A stretch of DNA of 64,000 bases. Origin: Pseudobdellovibrio sp. Lineage in GTDB: Bacteria; Bdellovibrionota; Bdellovibrionia; Bdellovibrionales; Bdellovibrionaceae. The notes under the pieces were generated by a model. The model made no database searches, was not told where the DNA came from, and was given only the letters and a program-made list of their open reading frames with translations. Location of the stretch: assembly GCA_023701385.1 (NCBI GenBank), contig JAMPXC010000001.1, forward strand, positions 1 through 64,000, in the 5' to 3' direction. The translations under genes and the position numbers were made by a program. Of the stretch, positions 60,899 through 64,000 are shown piece after piece. Each line of letters opens with the position of its first letter. Positions within the stretch are counted from its first letter, which is position 1.

Positions 60899-61879
60899 AT
60901 GAAAATACTCATCACTGGAGCTACAGGTTTTATCGGTCAACGTCTTGTTCAAAGGCTGTCGGCGAACGGTCATGATGTCGTAGGCACCGCCCGCAGTTTT
61001 TCTGGTGAAAAATTTCCGCGTTACACTTTTATTGCCGCTGATTTATCTAAAGCTTCGCAGGGTGATCAGCTCATGCAAAATATCGATGTTGTTATTCACT
61101 GTGCCGGTAAAGCCGGTGTGTGGGGTGGTTTAGCTGAATACACGCAGGCCAATGTGGTTGCGACAAAAAATATTCTAGCGTCAGCGCAGAAAAATAAAGT
61201 GCGTCGTTTTATTAATATTTCTTCACCTTCGATTTATTTTGCTTTTAAAGACCAATTTGATCTTAAAGAAACAGATCGACCTCAAAAATTTTCAAACGCT
61301 TACGCGCTAACAAAATTTCAGGCTGAACAATTAGTGCAGGCCGCGCATACTCCAGATTTTCTTACAGTGTCGTTACGCCCACGTGGTGTGATCGGTGCCG
61401 GAGATAAAAACTGGCTTCCGCGCATTATTGAAATGCAAAAAAACGGAAGCTTGATTCAGCCAGGTTTAGGTGAAAACTTAGCTGACTTTACTTGCGTTGA
61501 AAATTTAATGGACGCGATTGAACTTTGCCTAACGACAGAAGAAAAAAACATGGGCGAAGTTTATAATATCACCAATGGAATGCCTGAAAAACTGTGGACG
61601 GTGATTGAAGAGTCACTTGATGCTGTGGGGCTTTCTTCACAGCATAAAAAAGTTTTTTTAAGTGTAGCTATGACAGTCGCTAAAATTTCTGAAATAATTC
61701 ATCAATTAAAAAAGACCCAACAAGAGCCCGCATTTTTACCAGTGAAAGTTGGTGTGGCCGCTTATTCGCTGACTCTTGATATTTCTAAAGCAAAAACTAA
61801 GCTTGGTTACAAACCAAGACAGTCAACCGCCGAGGGTCTTCGTGAATTTGCCGCGTGGTATGTAAAGCAAAAAATGTAA
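60899..61879 (+). CDS. NAD(P)-dependent epimerase/dehydratase or ketoreductase (SDR)
   Basis: A 326-residue extended SDR protein. The Rossmann motif GATGFIGQRLVQRL is at the N-terminus; VIHCAGKAGVWGG and the active-site YALTK (Tyr/Lys pair) with upstream Ser in ISSPSIYF follow. The sequence pattern SLRPRGVIGAGDKNWLPRIIEM resembles 3-beta-hydroxysteroid dehydrogenase-like proteins and OleD-type reductases. The substrate cannot be told from sequence. It is independently located 27 bases after the kinase stop. Confidence 0.85.
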   Translation: MKILITGATGFIGQRLVQRLSANGHDVVGTARSFSGEKFPRYTFIAADLSKASQGDQLMQNIDVVIHCAGKAGVWGGLAEYTQANVVATKNILASAQKNKVRRFINISSPSIYFAFKDQFDLKETDRPQKFSNAYALTKFQAEQLVQAAHTPDFLTVSLRPRGVIGAGDKNWLPRIIEMQKNGSLIQPGLGENLADFTCVENLMDAIELCLTTEEKNMGEVYNITNGMPEKLWTVIEESLDAVGLSSQHKKVFLSVAMTVAKISEIIHQLKKTQQEPAFLPVKVGVAAYSLTLDISKAKTKLGYKPRQSTAEGLREFAAWYVKQKM

Positions 61880-61983
61880 ACCCACTAGAGATCACTCTTG
61901 TGAACAGTTTTAGTGCTCGCTAAAAGCGCTATATTGCCGTTCTCATTTTGAGATAGGTCCTTCTCTTGCACTTTCATAAACCT

Positions 61984-63288
61984 ATGAAAAAGTTTTTAGC
62001 GTTAATTTTATTAGTGTTTGCGGTAACTGCCCAGGCCCAAATGGCCTGTGTGTCGTTATTTGAAACGCCCTACGAAACGCTAAATGCCAGATTAACCAAA
62101 AGATATCCTCGTTTAGAGTTTATGACTAAAGATCCGCGTGGTTTTATCAAAGAAATTCAAGAGCGTTACAAAGAGCAGCGTTTAAAAGATCCAGTTCGCT
62201 CCCTTGAATTTGATTACACCGATGTAGCCATGCCAATGGTTGAATACAGTGCTAAGCATCTTGAAACAAAAATTGGCGAAATGACGATTTTAATCCGTGA
62301 AACTAAAACGATGTTAGAAAAAGTTTCGTCACTGCGCGTTCTTAAAAAGCGTATTTTACAAAAGCAGTTAAAAGAATACGAAGTCGCTGAACAATTTTAT
62401 AAAGCTTTAGCGAATGAAGCTAAATTTTATCTTGTGCAAAACAAAGTCAACTACAAAAAAAGTATCGAGTTTTTATATTACTTCTCACGCGCTTACGGGC
62501 ATTTTGAAACACGTAAGCTTCCGTTTATGACTCGCTTTTACTTAGGCATTGACCGTGCCTTTCAAGGTTATAAGCAGTTGCCGATCGAGAAAGAGTTTGC
62601 CAGATATCAAGAGCGTAAATTTGAAATCTTTCAAAGAAAATCTACCGTAAATGGTTTTGTAATTTCTGAAAAATCATACTTAGAAGCACTTCAACATCCT
62701 GATGTTAAGGCTCCAACTGAAGAATTAAAAGCGATTATCGTTCCACTTTATGATGCGATCGGCAGAGAATTTCTGATGCGCTATATGTCTACAGAAATTT
62801 CTGTGGTGGGTGTAACACATGAATCCATCGAAGCTGATGGCTTTAAACGCCCAAGCGGTGATTTCTGGATGCATGATATTCGGCATGAGTCAGCACGCCA
62901 ACAAGAAATCAAAAGCTTTATGGAAAAAAACGATATGACCTTAGAGCAATGGCATAAGTTTTCTTCGTTTCAGGAAAAATGGTATTTAGAATACAAAAAA
63001 CATTTAGGTTTAATTCAAGATAAAGAAGTCAAAGAAGCTATCGAACTTTCAATGTTTAATTATTTTCATGACCGCGGCTATCCGTTTGTACCTTCGGTAT
63101 GGAAAAATCGTAAAAGCATGCATGTGTATTACGGACTTGTGCTGATGTTAACGTTAAGCGGGCAGGGAGCCGGTTTTAAAAATGTGCGCTTAAATTCTAA
63201 AATAGCGTCTGATTGGTTAGATAAATTCTTCGAAGCTAGACTAACTGAAGAGGCCGAAGGTCTAAGTCAGATTTTAAATGACAAATAA
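61984..63288 (+). CDS. Secreted protein of unknown function, CVxLF type
   Basis: A 434-residue protein from ATG 61984, which gives a clean signal peptide (MKKFLALILLVFAVTAQAQ); an in-frame TTG at 61966 adds six residues. The mature protein opens with MACVSLF, the same type of motif as MCVNLF in the gene at 11415. The body is helical and basic, with probable coiled coil at about 80-130, and a hydrophobic turn near YYGLVLMLTLSG. No family recognised. Pairs of such proteins with CVxLF right after the signal may share a processing or sorting role; this is an inference. Confidence 0.8.
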   Translation: MKKFLALILLVFAVTAQAQMACVSLFETPYETLNARLTKRYPRLEFMTKDPRGFIKEIQERYKEQRLKDPVRSLEFDYTDVAMPMVEYSAKHLETKIGEMTILIRETKTMLEKVSSLRVLKKRILQKQLKEYEVAEQFYKALANEAKFYLVQNKVNYKKSIEFLYYFSRAYGHFETRKLPFMTRFYLGIDRAFQGYKQLPIEKEFARYQERKFEIFQRKSTVNGFVISEKSYLEALQHPDVKAPTEELKAIIVPLYDAIGREFLMRYMSTEISVVGVTHESIEADGFKRPSGDFWMHDIRHESARQQEIKSFMEKNDMTLEQWHKFSSFQEKWYLEYKKHLGLIQDKEVKEAIELSMFNYFHDRGYPFVPSVWKNRKSMHVYYGLVLMLTLSGQGAGFKNVRLNSKIASDWLDKFFEARLTEEAEGLSQILNDK

Positions 63289-63332
63289 GTTTTCATTTTG
63301 TCAAATTTATTAAAAATTTTAGTCACTTATCC

Positions 63333-63349
63333 TGTCTCAGTCTGAGACA
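63333..63349. promoter_or_regulatory. 17-bp perfect palindrome, candidate operator
   Basis: TGTCTCAG-T-CTGAGACA, a perfect 8-base dyad, about 40 bases upstream of the lipoprotein ATG. No known consensus is matched. The half TGTCTCAG also occurs at 123-130 upstream of smc. Confidence 0.45.
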
Positions 63350-63389
63350 AAATAGTTTAAGCTATTGTTAATAATTCCGATAAGTAGTT

Positions 63390-64000
63390 ATGCATTTTAG
63401 ATGGAATTATGTGCTACTGGCGATATTTTCTATTTTTTTTATAAGCTGTCAGGGTCAAAAACTTGACCTGTCGGGAGCATCGTCTTTAGGTAATACAATT
63501 GTTGATGGTGGAAGTCGTACCGATGGTAGCGATTTAGGTTCTATTTACAATGTTACGATGGTTGTATCCGCTACGTCTGATATTCCTGAATGGACAAATG
63601 CAGAACTTCCGTTTGCGCCTCCCTCGCGTGCGCGTCAGCAAATGGGAGAAAACTATTCAGATACACAAACGCCATTTAAGTTCACATACACTTATCCACC
63701 TAATAATTATAAATTAACGACCGCCCATATGTTAATGGACACGCGACGTGATAGCTCTGACACCGAAGGTATTTTTATCGACGGGGTGTTTACAGGGCGT
63801 GTGCCAGGCAGCATGGTGGGAACAAGTCCGATGATCACCCACAGACATTATTTTTGTGCGCAACAGGCCTGCACCGGAGCGACTGCCCCGGCAAGCCCAA
63901 CAAACACGTATTACATGGATTGGTCGCTTACTCACTACAAGCAAGCGACTACAAATACTTTTGATTTAGATTTAGAAGATCTACTTGTGCCAACAACTTT
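63390..64000 (+). CDS. Lipoprotein, partial at window end
   Basis: An open frame of 203 codons starting at ATG 63390 and running off the window end. The N-terminus is a lipoprotein signal, MHFRWNYVLLAIFSIFFISC (lipobox ISC). The mature part starts with Gly/Ser/Asp-rich residues (LDLSGASSLGNTIVDGGSRTDGSDLG) and continues beta-rich (FKFTYTYPPNNYKLTTAHMLMDTRRD, IDGVFTGRVPG), with Cys in YFCAQQACTG. No family recognised. It looks like a surface-exposed lipoprotein. No upstream gene is close; the palindrome at 63333-63349 lies in its leader. Confidence 0.75.
   Translation, partial: MHFRWNYVLLAIFSIFFISCQGQKLDLSGASSLGNTIVDGGSRTDGSDLGSIYNVTMVVSATSDIPEWTNAELPFAPPSRARQQMGENYSDTQTPFKFTYTYPPNNYKLTTAHMLMDTRRDSSDTEGIFIDGVFTGRVPGSMVGTSPMITHRHYFCAQQACTGATAPASPTNTYYMDWSLTHYKQATTNTFDLDLEDLLVPTT

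Noticed and set aside
63732-63944. Minus-strand frame of 70 codons at the window end
   Set aside because: It is opposite a lipoprotein frame that has a signal sequence and start; no ribosome binding site seen.

Overview
The window reads as a chromosome segment of a Bdellovibrio-like predatory bacterium (Bdellovibrionota). This is inferred from gene content and style, not from a marker gene: AT-rich DNA, dense short operons, many small secreted proteins of unknown function, RNase Y, type III glutamine synthetase, class II ribonucleotide reductase, PilZ and HD-GYP proteins, and several two-component kinases. There are no rRNA genes, no CRISPR array and no prophage. Two tRNAs (Arg-TCG, Gly-GCC) and one complete insertion sequence are present.

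Layout. 0.3-11 kb is a co-directional housekeeping block: smc, a TonB/AgmX-like secreted protein, membrane-anchored ftsY, a small exported protein, zapA, 5-formyl-THF cyclo-ligase, RNase Y, tyrS, a 2Fe-2S ferredoxin and a DUF1993 protein. 11-17.4 kb holds a probably frameshifted CPxCG protein between two copies of a hairpin repeat, secreted unknowns, and a low-complexity Gly/Met/Tyr/Gln-rich exported protein just upstream of an OmpR-type regulator/kinase pair. 17.4-25 kb: DEAD-box helicase with RGG tail, A-type Fe-S carrier, nrdJ, a receiver protein with a frameshifted partner, an AsmA-like protein. 25-37 kb: GSIII, PilZ protein, CinA-like protein, acyl-CoA dehydrogenase, TrmH-like methyltransferase, a pseudouridine synthase-methyltransferase fusion, a LemA/TPM cluster, an O-methyltransferase and tRNA-Arg. 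37-49 kb: LysR/hydrolase divergent pair, transporters, an orphan kinase, a GDT1-type manganese exporter under a yybP-ykoY riboswitch, azlCD, a TfoX-like protein, a lipase-like lipoprotein and an O6-alkylguanine-DNA methyltransferase. 49-55 kb: a two-gene membrane cassette whose first protein resembles phage-encoded membrane proteins, mscL, an L,D-transpeptidase, a secreted CotH-type kinase with a secreted partner. 55.3-57 kb: tRNA-Gly followed by an ISL3-family element with a perfect 8-bp target duplication, inserted into an older end of a related element. 57-61 kb: HD-GYP regulator, diheme peroxidase and kinase in one tight operon. 61-64 kb: an SDR enzyme, a secreted unknown, and a lipoprotein gene cut by the window edge.

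Observations most worth a second look: an RNase Y whose HD catalytic residues are replaced; the manganese riboswitch with two mutually exclusive hairpins over the ribosome binding site; the IS-in-IS-end structure; the RluA-methyltransferase fusion; the phage-like membrane protein pair; the peroxidase/HD-GYP/kinase operon; and two probable frameshifts (about 11.1 kb and 23.28 kb). No clearly new multi-gene defence or mobile system is visible. Database statements here are recalled family knowledge; no search was run.
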